64,000 nt of DNA from Branchipolynoe longqiensis (taxonomy: Eukaryota; Annelida; Polychaeta; Phyllodocida; Polynoidae). Shown here in pieces: positions 20,621 to 30,880 of this stretch. The stretch covers positions 170,361,230-170,425,229 of the forward strand of contig CM059186.1 of assembly GCA_030323885.1 (NCBI GenBank), read 5' to 3'. Every line of letters begins with the position of its first letter. Positions within the stretch are counted from its first letter, which is position 1. Under the pieces are notes generated by a model. That model was not told where the DNA came from. It worked only from the letters and a program-made list of their open reading frames with translations, and did no database searches. Position numbers and translations under genes: made by a program.

Positions 20621-21120
20621 TAGGATACCCGGAGCACAGCGACTACACCCTCCACAGCCTCTGAAGGGGGGCCGGCAGAGGCCTGTTCCCATGCCGGCGC
20701 GACCCTCAAGTACGTCCAGGACATTGGCCACTGGCGATCCACCGCCGTGCACCAGTACGTCCTGCGGACACACTTACCGCCGTCACCCAGGCACTCTCCA
20801 CTTTATTTGGTTGAGGCCCGGGTCACGAAGAGACTCCACACCTATTTGTTCCCTAGGCCCTATTAGATCGCCCGTTATTGACCCTATGAAAACCGGACTA
20901 TTGCCCCTATTCACTTCCCCCTCCAAGACCTATACCCTGATCCAACCTAACTGACCCACCCCGCATGGACTCATTGTGCACCTATCATTATACCTTACTG
21001 TTCTACAATTGCCTAACCTATACTACACTGATTACCTATTGTTCAACACTGATTACCTATTGTTCATTCCACTATCACTATCCTTATGATCTCCAATAAA
21101 TTCCGTACTATAGCTCCGTC
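20612..21120 (+). pseudogene. C-terminal fragment of a tyrosine recombinase with 3' UTR-like tail
   Basis: One frame gives YTLHSL followed by a stop (TGA, likely from CGA Arg) and then RGAG, the HxxR box of tyrosine recombinases. A second frame continues GATLKYVQDIGHW and then VHQYV, the conserved H/W and nucleophile Tyr region, to a stop near 20865. So it carries at least one stop and one frameshift. AATAAA occurs at about 21097. Such recombinases belong to DIRS/Ngaro retrotransposons or Crypton transposons; which one cannot be told from the fragment. It joins directly onto the truncated Gypsy RT. Confidence 0.6.
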
Positions 21121-21574
21121 TCGTGTCATGAATAATCTCTAAAACCACACCACCTAGACACAAACCGAGTGGAACACATATAGAAAACATATTCAACAAA
21201 TAGATTATATTAAATTTATATGGTTAGGGTTCTGGATTTCTATTAATTTTGAATACAAATAAACGTTTTGCATTGCGCGTCCCGGCAAACTCAATGGCAG
21301 TATGCGCTCGTTCTGTAGCCAAGCTGCGCGCGCATACTCGATGTTTACAAACCTTGAAAGGGGTCTATAGTGAGAGATCTCGTCTACTCTATTATTATGC
21401 ACCCGAGATCCGCTAGTCGGCGCCACCATCGGCATATATATGGTTTTGCCCGCGACCGAATGGTCACATGATACAACAGACCTGCATACTCACTGTAGAT
21501 AAATATGAATATATACATCATATACTGACTGTTGGGTGGTTTGTAACCTTGACGGTTGCAGGTCTGCAGCAATA
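21121..21574. repeat. tRNA-associated repeat and flank
   Basis: 21135-21230 is the CTCTAAAACCACACCACCTAG repeat seen beside the tRNA-Gln genes. 21285-21370 (GGCAGTATGCGCTCGTTCTG to CTTTCAAGG-type sequence) recurs inverted at 30170-30255. Confidence 0.65.
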
Positions 21575-21662
21575 GAAAATGTGGTGTATGTATCAACCAC
21601 CCGGACACCTTGAGTCTCATGTAAAAACTGCTTTTATTTCATAGTATATCACATGGGGTCCT

Positions 21663-22267
21663 GGGGCCATATTCATGTAGTGGTGCCAGCCGTAGCCGGT
21701 GCAATACGCTAGCTCTGGGGTAGCTATCCGCGGCTAGCGGCGGGCTGGAGAAATAGGTCAAGTCATATTCACCAATGTCAAAGCCGCCGCGGATAGCTAA
21801 CTGTAAGTTTATTTATAGATTTGGGAATTCCCTCAATTTGACAATATGAATATATTGCGGTGGCGGCGACGGCGATGTTTTGTTGATTTCGACAGGATGG
21901 ATATCGACGTCGATGCGGCGGCCATTTGTTTACTTTACATTCGTCGATTCGAAAATATTAATATCGCTGCGGATGCGGCGCCAGCGTTAATATCGGTTCG
22001 AATTTAGGGTTAATTTTATCAAATTTCACTTATTGAGTATGTAATTCTGTTAAATATGAAAGCATTGAATAGATTGAGAGCCTCACATGCACACTAACCG
22101 GCGTGTCTCGCAGTTAAACCTGACTTGAAATCAGGGTAGCTTAGCCTATGCTATGGGCCGCGGCTAGCGTTGGCAACGACACATAATTACGGATTTTCCA
22201 CCGCTAGCCGTGTGGGGGTACAGTAGCCGCAGTTAAGGCCTTGGCACCACTACATGAATATGGCCCC
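21663..22267. mobile_element. MITE inside the 3' LTR (GGGGCCATATTC ends)
   Basis: Perfect inverted termini GGGGCCATATTCATGTAGTG and its complement, then GGTGCCA. The other LTR (26887-27033) is the empty site, showing insertion after GTCCT with a possible 3 bp CTG duplication. The interior (TTCGAAAATATTAATATCGC, AATTTAGGGTTAA) resembles 40925-41090. No ORF. Confidence 0.75.
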
Positions 22268-22344
22268 TGGTGTCATGTGACCCTCTGCGGGACGTAGCCC
22301 AGGCCGTGTTACATATATATACAGATACAACATCTCTCTTTCAA

Positions 22345-22890
22345 TACTTTTTTTGTTTTTTGTTTGTTTAAAGAACATTGAGGTATAATATAGTCAATCA
22401 CTCTAGGTCATCATCAACAACTCAATGTCGAAATCAGTAAAAAAAATTATATTTAAAAAAAAATCATGTCATAATCATTTATTACACAGTAATAACTGAA
22501 AGTCAAATTGAAGAATCAATCATAATAGGAATTACATCAAACAAACATCAGCCAAGTTTTGTATTATTTTCACAATTCACCAGTTCGATTTACATTCCAC
22601 GCTGCACTGTCCATACTCTCGATATTCGTTTACATTGAGCCTTCGGCTTATGTTATAACAGTGTCCTTTTCCAGCACTTTTTTGTCGTGCTGTTGATTTT
22701 GTTTGTCTTGTCTTGCTTGTATTTGTCTTTTTCTGTTTGCAACTACCCTTGGTATCAATTGTTGGACTAGTGTTGGTATTTTTTATCTTAACCTTCGACT
22801 CATGAATAGCTGCGCCGGAGAGGCATCTAGCTCAGGGATCGTGGTGTTTCGGTACGCGAGTAGTGCTATGTTGATGTCTGTGTTGTCTAT
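22345..22890 (-). pseudogene. Gypsy pol 3' end / 3' non-coding region
   Basis: Lies between integrase remains and the 3' LTR. No conserved domain was readable on the minus strand. The + strand 70-codon ORF here is not credible. Confidence 0.4.
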
Positions 22891-23476
22891 AGCCGTGTTC
22901 ACACACGGGCGTTAAGTCGCCTCAACTAGTTCGCCTTGTCTAGTTCGGCTCACATTCGCTGTGTGGACGCGACGCTGAAGCGGTTTAGGGCTGAGTCGAT
23001 TCATCTAGTTCGCTTCAAGTAAACCGCGTCGCGAGGTAGGTTATATGAAGCGATCTAACTTGAGTCGGCCTATCTTGCGTGTGTATACGCAAGCGGATTA
23101 GTTGAGGCGGATTAAGGACGTCACAGTCGAGACCTGAGTTTGTTGACTTTCCAGTAAATTTGCTCTATGAAACTGCTAGCTGTGCACAGATATTTTTTTC
23201 ATCATTTATTTTTAAGGTTTCACTGCCCAGCAGAAGTTTTGACCGTTCCAAAACAATACGATTCAGTCGAAACAGATCTAGGTCGAACCCACACTCTCTC
23301 GTGCCGATTTCGCCTAACCGAAACTGGCGCTGGTTAGTATGGACTTGCTCATGCGCAGATATCGATTTCCGCCTTAAACCGCCCCGAGAATACTGCGTGT
23401 GTGGACACGACACTAGTTCGCCTTATCTACTTTGCCTTATCTAGTTCAGCCTAAAGTTGTGTGTGTGAACACGGCT
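22891..23476. mobile_element. MITE with AGCCGTGTTCACACA ends nested in Gypsy
   Basis: Inverted ends AGCCGTGTTCACACACGGGC and GTGTGTGTGAACACGGCT. Subterminal motifs (AGTTCGCCTTGTCTAGTTC and TTGCCTTATCTAGTTCAGCC) mirror each other. 586 bp, non-coding; superfamily not determined. Confidence 0.65.
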
Positions 23477-23620
23477 TTTGATAGCTTGATGTTGATCTTA
23501 AGTTTATCAGTTCGGGGAATTTCGAAAAGTAGTAAATTATGACTAGGTAGTTTGTGTTCTTATAATGGACAAGGTCGATTCCGATTTTTGAATATAGGGT
23601 TGTCGGAATTTCATGTGAAA

Positions 23621-24313
23621 TCATTGGTTCGATTTGCGGTATGTTCCTTTCTGACTGGCAGATTTTACACCTGCGATTTTGTCTTCGATCTGTTTCACTA
23701 TGCCTGGCCAGTATACATAGTCCCCAGCCATTTGTTTACATTTGATCATCCCGAGATGTGATTCGTGTAATTTGTTGAGCATGTCTTTTTGCATCGATTT
23801 TGGGATAATAATACGATTACCTTTCATCATTAAGTTGTTGTGTACTGTTATGCCATCACGGTGTGTATAGTATGGTTTTACGTCTGGGCTTATCGTTTTA
23901 GTGTTGTTTGGCCATCCTTCTTTTGCTAGATGTGCTAACTGTTGTGGTGTGTTGTCAGTTTTTGTTTCTTGTGCACTGAGCTCTAAATCTTCGCTGACAA
24001 ACCCGATTGTTGCGACTGTGATGTTGTTGTCGAACAGATCGCTAGGTTCTATTTGGGATGAATGGGCGCACCACAGGGTATCTGAAAAAAACATGTTTAC
24101 ACCTTTTTTATGAATCACGTTAAGTTGTAATTCTGTATACGCATTCGCATGCGTTGCATGCAGGTTGACAAGTGGCTTATGATCTGTCTCGACTGTAATT
24201 TCTTTTCCAAAGATATGGTTGTGAAACTTTTTACAGCCGAAACAGATTGCCAGTAATTCTTTTTCGATTACCGGGTATTTAGCTTGGGTTGTGTCTAGCA
24301 CTTTGGATGCCAT
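23621..24313 (-). pseudogene. Gypsy RNase H and integrase zinc-binding region
   Basis: The minus frame contains the RNase H phrase YPVIEKELLAICFGCKKF and VETDHKPLV (catalytic Glu/Asp positions). An HHCC-type integrase segment follows (HESHLGMIKCKQMAGDYVYWPGI read with its His/Cys pattern). The frame stops at 23621 before the DDE core of the integrase. Confidence 0.8.
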
Positions 24314-25030
24314 CGCCAGGGGTCTCTGTTTTTGGAACAGTGTTGCCCGAGCCCTGACTGCGATGTGTCTACTTCAAGGATGATTGGTTTTGATACGTCG
24401 TAGTATGTTAAGACAGGGGCTTTCACTAATAAGGCTTTGAGTTCTACAAATGCTTTTTCTTGCGCAAACTCCCAATACCATGCGACACCTTTGGCTAGAA
24501 TGAACCTTAGTGGTTTTGCAACTTCTGATCATTTTGGTATGAATTTACTCACATAGATCATCATTCCTAAAAATATTTGCACTGCGGCCTTGTCAGTGGG
24601 TGTTGGCATGTCAAGAATAGCTCAAATTCTCTCATGGTTGGGTTTTAACCCGTCTTTAGTTAGCATGTGCTCTACATATGCAGCCGATATCTTGCATATG
24701 TTTGATTTTTTAGGATTTACCTTTAGATCCACCTGGCGTGCCCTCTCTAACACTGTCTGCAATCGTTCGTTGTGCTGTTCTAATGTCGATCCGAATACTA
24801 AAATGTCATCTGCTATGATCTCTACACCCTTGATATCCCTGAAAATGTCATTCATCTTCCGAATAAAGCTGTCTCCCACTGTTTTTATGCCGAATGGCAG
24901 CCGGGTGTATCGGTACCGCTCACCCACCCCCTGGGCGTATTGAAGATACAGAGGAGCAAACTTTGTTCATCCAGCTGTATCTGCCAATATCCGCTGTCGG
25001 CGTCCAACACCGAAAAATACTGGGACCCGG
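24314..25030 (-). pseudogene. Gypsy reverse transcriptase, palm and thumb
   Basis: The minus frame 24622-24927 has TRLPFGIKTVGDSF and the catalytic IIADDILVFGS (ADD present). Just upstream (24935-25025), YFSVLDADSGYWQIQL is readable until the CCGG-flanked insertion cuts the domain at 25030. Confidence 0.8.
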
Positions 25031-26456
25031 TGTAGCGTTCAAAACACTACGGCGTCAAACCTCGGTAGTTTTGAACTACGCAAAACCTACGTAGTGTTTG
25101 AACGTAGGTTCAAAACACTACTGTTAAGTTCAAAACACTACCCCTATGTACGTTCAAAACACTACCCAAGTTCAAAACACTATCATGACAAGCTGACCCT
25201 GCTGCGGCGTTTGAAGCAGGTATGAGTAGTATACGCTGATAGTGCTGTGGCGTGTGCACCACGAACGTCAAAATAAGCCTGAGCGTAAGCCCAACATAAC
25301 CCAACGTAACGGCTTTTTTTTACAACATATGTGATTTTCGACCAACACGTCGGCGTATGGCGTCATACGTTAGGTATACATTGGGCATACGTTGGGTACG
25401 CTCGGGATACGGCGTCATAGGTCGTCTTAAGTCAGCGTGCATTAAGGCGCTCAACAATTTGTGTGTATGTTCATATGCTAGAAATTAGTCAGACATACGT
25501 TCTGCATACGTTACGTAAGTTGTGTGTACTGCCCATTTTTATCCCCCGCCGCTGAAAAGTTTGACGAATGCCGACGTGCTGGCACATTTTCTAACGTTGA
25601 GCACACGCTGACGCCGTACATCTTATAGGCCTATCACACTACGACGTAACGAGCCAACGTAAGCCGACGTAGGTGACATGTCCAAAACCTTCGACGTACG
25701 ACAATGTTGGACAACATAATAGGCCTGTCACACTATGACGTAAGGAGGTAACGTAAGCCGACGTAGGTGACGTTTCGTCATTACGTTGAGGTATGTCGGG
25801 TTACATCATGCTTACGTTAGACTGACGTCGATTTACGTGGAGTTACGTCAGGTTACGTCGAGTTACGTCAGCGCACATCCAAGTTTTGGACATGTTCAAA
25901 ACCTTCGACAACGTTGGACAACGTAATAGGCCTGTCACACTGCGACGTAAGTAGGTAACGTAAGCCGACGTAGGTGACGTTTCGTCATTACGTTGAGGTA
26001 CGGCGGGTTACGTCATGTTTATACCTCTGTCACACTATGACGTAACGAGCCAACGTAAGCCTGACGTGGGCACTTTTCGTCATTACGTTGACGTACGTTG
26101 GGTTCTGTTATGATGACGTCAGAATGACGTTAGACTGACCTCGAGCTACGTTGCATGAGTGTGCACTGTCACAAGTCGATACCCGTCCTGATATGACCTT
26201 AGATGATGCTAGGACATGAAACATCCAGCAACCCTACTGACCAACATTACTACATACTGCTCCACCCTAAGAAAATAGAGTAGTGTTTTGAACTTAAAGG
26301 AAGTGTTTTGAACTTAAGGATAGTGTTTTGAGCGTGGCCACAGTAGTGTTTTGAACTTACCGTCAACCAGGTTGAAAACACTACGGTAGTGTTTTGAACC
26401 TAGGTTGAAAACACTACCGTAGTGTTTTTGTGGGGTAGTGTTTTGAACTTACTACA
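25031..26456. mobile_element. Ginger1-like DNA transposon inserted in Gypsy RT
   Basis: CCGG lies immediately outside both ends (25027-25030, 26457-26460). The termini are TGTAGCGTTCAAAACACTAC and GTAGTGTTTTGAACTTACTACA. GTTCAAAACACTAC recurs about five times inside the left end and its complement about seven times inside the right. The interior is made of GACGTAACG-rich repeats of about 100-200 bp (25630, 25730, 25925, 26030) and a SINE tail (26150-26235). No transposase ORF. Removing it with one CCGG restores a continuous Gypsy RT reading (Lys-Thr-Ala-Gly then Ser-Gln), so the 4 bp duplication is supported by the target itself. Confidence 0.8.
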
Positions 26457-26460
26457 CCGG

Positions 26461-26880
26461 CTGTTTTGGCTACTACTTGCTTGACTGTCCTATTTGGGTA
26501 TGGACTGCGCAGGATTGCCCGATTTTATTTGGTAGGATCAAGACATATTTGAATCTTCCCTAGCTTGCGTACTATGGTTATTGAATTTACCCACAGTGTG
26601 GGATCTATTTGAGGGATGATAACGCCGATACTAACCATACAATCTAATTAATCTTTTACTTCGTTTGCTACAGCGTGAGGGATTCGGTGAGGCGGATCTA
26701 TTACAGAAGTAATTTCAGGATCTATGTGTATTTTACCGTTCACCTTTATTTTCCCCATATTTCATAGGCCGTTATCCAACTACGCAAATTAACATTCAGG
26801 TTGCTCTCCAAGTTCAGTTCTTTTGGTGCTTTTAGTCCTGCTAGCGTAGCCGCTGCGAAGTTTGTCCGTTCCGATATCTG
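26461..26880 (-). pseudogene. Gypsy RT fingers fused to gag N-terminus by deletion
   Basis: On the minus strand 26500-26740 gives RT finger motifs (LWVNSITIVRK, ICLDPTK then a stop). 26745-26880 gives a gag-type N-terminus (LAGLKAPKELNLESNLNVN). Central gag and all of protease are absent, a large internal deletion. Confidence 0.7.
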
Positions 26881-27038
26881 ACACCATGAGGTGTATGTAT
26901 CAACCACCTGGACACCTTGAGTCTCATGTTACAACTGACTTTATTTTATAGTATATCACATGAGGTCCTTGTGTCACAAGACCTTCTGTGGGACGTAACC
27001 CGGGCCTTGTTACATATATATACATATACAACAGAAAA

Positions 27039-27525
27039 TAGCACGATAAATCGGTCTGTTTTTTGGATTGAAGATTTAACTTCAGTGGGGACGGTTGTAG
27101 AAGCGGGGGGGTGGGTTCTTTACAACAATAAAGCCGAGTCGTTGGAGCGGTCCCGGATCACTCCGGTCCGATTGTGGCAGTACACCTGCGCCCAGTAGCC
27201 AATGGTTCAGGAGGAAGGGAAAACGTGGATCTGCAGGCAAGAACAAATTGAACAGTAAATAGGGAACAGGGCCCCCACCCAAGCAAATAACTCCCTTGAT
27301 CAGGGGAAGAAGTAAGCCCAGGAGAAAAAAAGAATGGGTAGTATAGAGGAAAGAGAAATGAGGAGAGTTGAGTCAAAGGGCCGTGCCTCCTTGTCCTGTG
27401 GTCACCAGTCAGCGAGCTGGAGACACGGATGGAGTAAGAGGTAGAAGGTGAAATGCTGGCCAGCTCCCCCTCCTGCACCTTTTTTCAGACATAATCAAGG
27501 AGGAGCGCTGCACAACGGAGATGCG
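27039..27525. other. No recognised feature
   Basis: Intergenic. The 106-codon minus ORF (27158-27478) has no recognisable motif and is not supported. Confidence 0.4.
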
Positions 27526-27527
27526 AT

Positions 27528-27591
27528 AGAAGTGGCAGGCTTCAGAGTCCTGAGTGCTAATCATTAAATCACATAACCATGGATAGTTCAT
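27528..27591 (-). pseudogene. tRNA-Gln-like fragment
   Basis: GCTTCAGAGTCCTGAGTGCTAATCATTA is the anticodon and D-arm part. The T-arm is lost. Confidence 0.55.
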
Positions 27592-27614
27592 AATAGGAGG
27601 CAAACTCACTGGAG

Positions 27615-27660
<46 letters not shown>
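27615..27660. repeat. (TA)n microsatellite
   Basis: About 17 uninterrupted TA units. Confidence 0.85.
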
Positions 27661-27693
27661 GAATAAAAACACATAGAAATAATAATAAAAATT

Positions 27694-27764
27694 GGTTCCG
27701 TCAAGAGTTAAACTCGGATCACAGGCTTCAGATTCCTAAGTGCTAACCATTCCACCACGGAACC
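27694..27764 (-). pseudogene. tRNA-Gln-like copy with mutated anticodon and T arms
   Basis: Acceptor GGTTCCG/CGGAACC is kept. The T-loop reads AGAGTTAAACTC and the anticodon stem has mismatches (GCTTCAGATTCCTA). Confidence 0.6.
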
Positions 27765-27949
27765 TTACATCAATTAATGCAGTCGGCCACTCTTACCTCA
27801 GATATATATGTAATATAAGAGTATTATATGAATATAATTTATCAGAGGCTTTCACCATAACTTATATCATTCTCCATACCCAGCCGTCTACTGCAGGGCT
27901 CTTATTATTATTGGTCATCGACTGCCATTCTCTGACAACTCCAGGCTGA
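27765..27949. repeat. tRNA-Gln spacer unit, second locus
   Basis: Related to 17490-17690: TAATGCAGTCGGCCACT, CTACTGCAGGGCTCTTATTA. Confidence 0.65.
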
Positions 27950-28147
27950 TTGTGGTGCCACCTGTCTGTACACACATTAACTTTCTGGCCACGTGCCCTC
28001 ACTCTGTCTGCGACAGATTTTTTATTTAGGCTAGAGGCAGTTAGCTTCTAGCCAGATATTATATATCTCTCCAACCCACCCAAATTGTTGTTTCTCTATT
28101 CAGGGGTAGAATTAATTATATAGCATATATGAAATAATAAATCACAA

Positions 28148-28218
28148 GGTTGCACCAAGAGTTGAACTTGGATAACAGGATTCCGAGTCGTGAGTGCTAA
28201 CCGTTAAACCACAGAACC
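28148..28218 (-). pseudogene. Diverged tRNA-Gln-derived copy, loop CTCGGAA
   Basis: The anticodon loop reads CTCGGAA, so CGG (Pro) by position, while the arms derive from tRNA-Gln. The acceptor and D regions carry mismatches (GGTTGCA, AGAACC). The Pol III B box is poor. Probably a pseudogene. Confidence 0.6.
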
Positions 28219-28533
28219 CTTGGGCAGTTCATGTGAGCAGGCAAGCTCGCCGCAGATATATATAATGTACAACGTATTATACGAGTATAAATTCTTAAAG
28301 GGAAATCGATCATCTCCCTTCATCCTGTGCTGCCGCATTGGTGCCACCTGTCTATACACACGTTAACTTTCTGGCCACGTGCCCTCACTGTGTCTGCGAC
28401 AGATTTTTTATTTAGGCTAGAGGCAGTTAGCTTCTAGCCAGATATTATATATCTCTCCAACCCACCCAAATTGTTGTTTCTCTATTCAGGGGTAGAATTA
28501 ATTATATAGCATATATGAAATAATAAATCACAA

Positions 28534-28604
28534 GGTTGCACCAAGATTTTAACTTGGATAACAGGATTCCGAGTCGTGAGTGCTAACCGTTAAACCACAG
28601 AACC
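28534..28604 (-). pseudogene. Second copy of the diverged tRNA (386 bp repeat)
   Basis: Same as 28148-28218 except AGATTTTAACTT in the T-arm, a further loss of the B box. Confidence 0.6.
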
Positions 28605-28833
28605 CTTGGGCAGTTCATGTGAGCAGGCATGCTCGCCGCAGATATATATAATGTACAACATATTATACGACTATAAATTCTTAAAGGGAAATCGATCATC
28701 TCCCTTCATCCTGTGCTGCCGCATTGGTGGAGCACCCCCCCCCCCCCTGCCCCATGCCCGCCCCATGCCCGCCCCAGGCAGGTATATATAGCATACATAA
28801 CATAAAAACACATAACAAGAAACTGAAACTCAA

Positions 28834-28904
28834 CGTTCCACCGAGATTTGAACTCGGATTGCAGGATTCAGAGTCCTGAGTGCTAACCGTTACACCACGG
28901 AACC
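28834..28904 (-). tRNA. tRNA-Gln (CUG), slightly diverged
   Basis: All arms and the CUG loop are intact (GGATTCAGAGTCCTG). The terminal acceptor pair is changed (CGTTCC on the plus strand) and no close T4 run was seen downstream. May or may not be functional. Confidence 0.65.
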
Positions 28905-29100
28905 CTTGGGTGATTTTTGCAAGCTGGATTATTCACCGCATATATACGTATGTGCATGTGTGTGTATGCCCGTGTATATGTGTGTATATAAAAAAAATAG
29001 CAAATTGCGAGGTTCCGCCGAGATTTGAAATCGGACACCCCCCCCCCCCCACCACCCACCCCAATGGGCCCCCCCCCTGCCACCACCCTTAACCATCATG
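28905..29100. repeat. TG-rich spacer, truncated tRNA-Gln piece and C runs
   Basis: 29011-29034 carries only the acceptor and T-arm of a minus-strand tRNA-Gln (GGTTCCGCCGAGATTTGAAA). It then breaks into C runs (29037-29090). Confidence 0.6.
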
Positions 29101-29484
29101 AACAAACCATCAACACACCAAACATCCTACACAACTCTCAACCTGTTTAAACACATTGAACATTATATAAGACAGACAAAATATCTTGTCAACAATAAAC
29201 TTACCATTTTTTATAACCCTCAACGATTGTTTGAGTTGCCCCGAGTATATACTTTCTACTCGGTGCAGCTCCCCATTTTTGCATGAACAACAGTGACTAG
29301 TGCTGTACATTATACAGCCTGAGCCACTCCTACAGGTTCGGTGATGTAACTATTACAGCACTGATCAACTTATATTATATAGACTGTCAATTCCAATAGT
29401 AAGATAGCCGGAAGACCAGTGCTCGGGTGCTGACAAATGTCATATTCAGATGAATAAATAATTTACCCAAAAACTAAAGAAAAC
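29101..29484. other. No recognised feature
   Basis: AT-rich intergenic sequence. ORFs of about 60-66 codons on both strands lack motifs. Confidence 0.35.
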
Positions 29485-29530
29485 TCACAGGATTTAGAGC
29501 CCTAAGTGCTGACCATGACACCACGGAACC
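29485..29530 (-). pseudogene. Truncated tRNA-Gln-like fragment
   Basis: Anticodon and D-arm/acceptor part only (AGAGCCCTAAGTGCTGACCA then CACCACGGAACC). Confidence 0.55.
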
Positions 29531-29586
29531 TAAGAAGTTAGAGGAGTTCATCCTAGCAGGCAGTCACCACAGAATATATATATATA

Positions 29587-29889
29587 CAGTAAAGCCTCTC
29601 TAAATCGACTGATCATGGGACCGACTTCAAATGGTTCATTTAGGGGGGTGGTCGGCTTAAGGAGTTTTTTCATCGTTACAATGGTATTGTATAAGCGATC
29701 GTTTCTGTCTGTAAGGAATTTGTATACATTTATTGTGTCACCTCAGTTTATTGTAAACATACCTTTCAGAGAGTTAAAATAAAAGAATTGAATTAGATTG
29801 TATACGCGATCGTTTGGGACCCAAATAAAGCGATCGATATAGGGGAGTGGTAGATCTGTGGAGGTGGTCGGTTAGAAAGGTTTTTATTG
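29587..29889. mobile_element. pogo/Tigger-like MITE
   Basis: TA-flanked ends CAGTAAAGCCTCTCTAAATC and GGTTAGAAAGGTTTTTATTG. Internal GGTCGGCTTAAGGAG and CGATCGTTTGGGACCC are shared with the copies at 10863 and 60730. Confidence 0.7.
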
Positions 29890-30059
29890 TATACATATAT
29901 TATATATATATATGTGTGTGTGGATATATCATTTGCGTATGTATCTGTGTGAATGTATATATGTATAGCATATATGCACATGCACATATATGATATATAG
30001 AACTCATGCATAACCTATATGTATAGCATTTATACACAAATAAAAATAGAAAATAACGA

Positions 30060-30130
30060 GGTCCCGCCGAGATTTGAACTCGGATCGCAGGATTCAGAGT
30101 CCTGAGTGCTAACCATTACACCACGGAACC
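30060..30130 (-). tRNA. tRNA-Gln (CUG)
   Basis: All arms are intact. The acceptor has one G-U pair (GGTCCC on the plus strand). CUG loop, consensus A and B boxes, and a TTTT terminator within 20 nt. Likely functional. Confidence 0.9.
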
Positions 30131-30164
30131 CTTCGTTCTGACTCAGAACACTCTCACGACAGTT

Positions 30165-30880
30165 AGTGTCATTATAGACCCCTTTCAATGTTTATAAACA
30201 TCGTGTATGCGCGCGCAGCTTGGCTGCAGAACGAATGCACACTGCCATTGAGTTTGTCGATACGAGCAGTGCAAAACGTCAGTTTTATTCCAAATTAATA
30301 GAAATGCAAAACCCTAACCTTATAAATTTAATATAATCTGTTCAGTGAATATGTTTTCTTTATGTGTTCCAAGCGGTTTGTTTCTAGGTGGTGTAGTTTT
30401 AGAGATATTTCATTTTTACTGTATGACGATTGCTCATGGCCATTGACAATGCATTGACCCATTGAGTTCAAACCGTCAAATTTATTCGAAATGAATAGAA
30501 ATTCAGAAGCCTAACCTTATAAATTTATTATAATCTGTTTGTTAAATATGTTTTCTCTAAGTGTTCCAATCGGTTTGTTTCTAGGTGGTGTAGTTTTAGA
30601 GATATTTCAGATTTTCTGTATGAAGATTGCTCACGGCCATTGACAATGCCTTGAATTTGCCGATACGCACAGTTCAATATGTCAATTTTATTCAAAATTA
30701 ATAGAAATGCTGAACCCTAACCTTATAAATTTAATATAATCTGTTCGTTGAATATGTTTTCTAGATGTGTTCCAAGCAGTTTGTTTCTAAGTGGTGTGGT
30801 TTTAGAGATATTTCATCTTTTCTCTATGAAGATTGCTCATAGCCATTGAGTTTGCAGTGTGACAGTGTGTTGTCCTGCAG
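30165..30880. repeat. Tandem ~200 bp repeat, about three units, next to tRNA-Gln
   Basis: TTTATTC-AAT-AATAGAAAT recurs at 30282, 30480 and 30685, each followed by CTAACCTTATAAATTTAATATAATCTG and GTGTAGTTTTAGAGATATTTCA-type blocks. The complement is present at 15376-15760, 16925-17140 and 21130-21300. Confidence 0.8.

Larger units (their letters stand above)
21580..27033 (-). mobile_element. Ty3/Gypsy LTR retrotransposon with nested insertions
   Basis: The 5' LTR (minus sense) is 26887-27033, 147 bp, TG...CA. The 3' LTR is 21580-22332, the same sequence split by a 605 bp MITE. Both outer edges carry GAAAA (21575-21579 and 27034-27038), a perfect 5 bp target duplication. The primer site complement TCTGACACCA (26877-26886) touches the 5' LTR and fits tRNA-Leu. 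A purine tract (complement of 22333-22344) touches the 3' LTR. Inside, most of gag and protease is deleted and pol is frameshifted and interrupted by two further elements. Same family as the + strand copy at 18470. Defective. Confidence 0.85.
27950..28721. repeat. 386 bp tandem duplication carrying tRNA-like copies
   Basis: Two almost identical units offset by exactly 386 bp: GGCCACGTGCCCTCAC at 27987 and 28373, GATATTATATATCTCTCC at 28055 and 28441. Each includes one diverged tRNA-Gln-like gene. Confidence 0.85.

Noticed and set aside
21292..21430. Possible CpG promoter near GCGCGCGC
   Set aside because: The block is a dispersed repeat found inverted at 30.2 kb, with no gene next to it.
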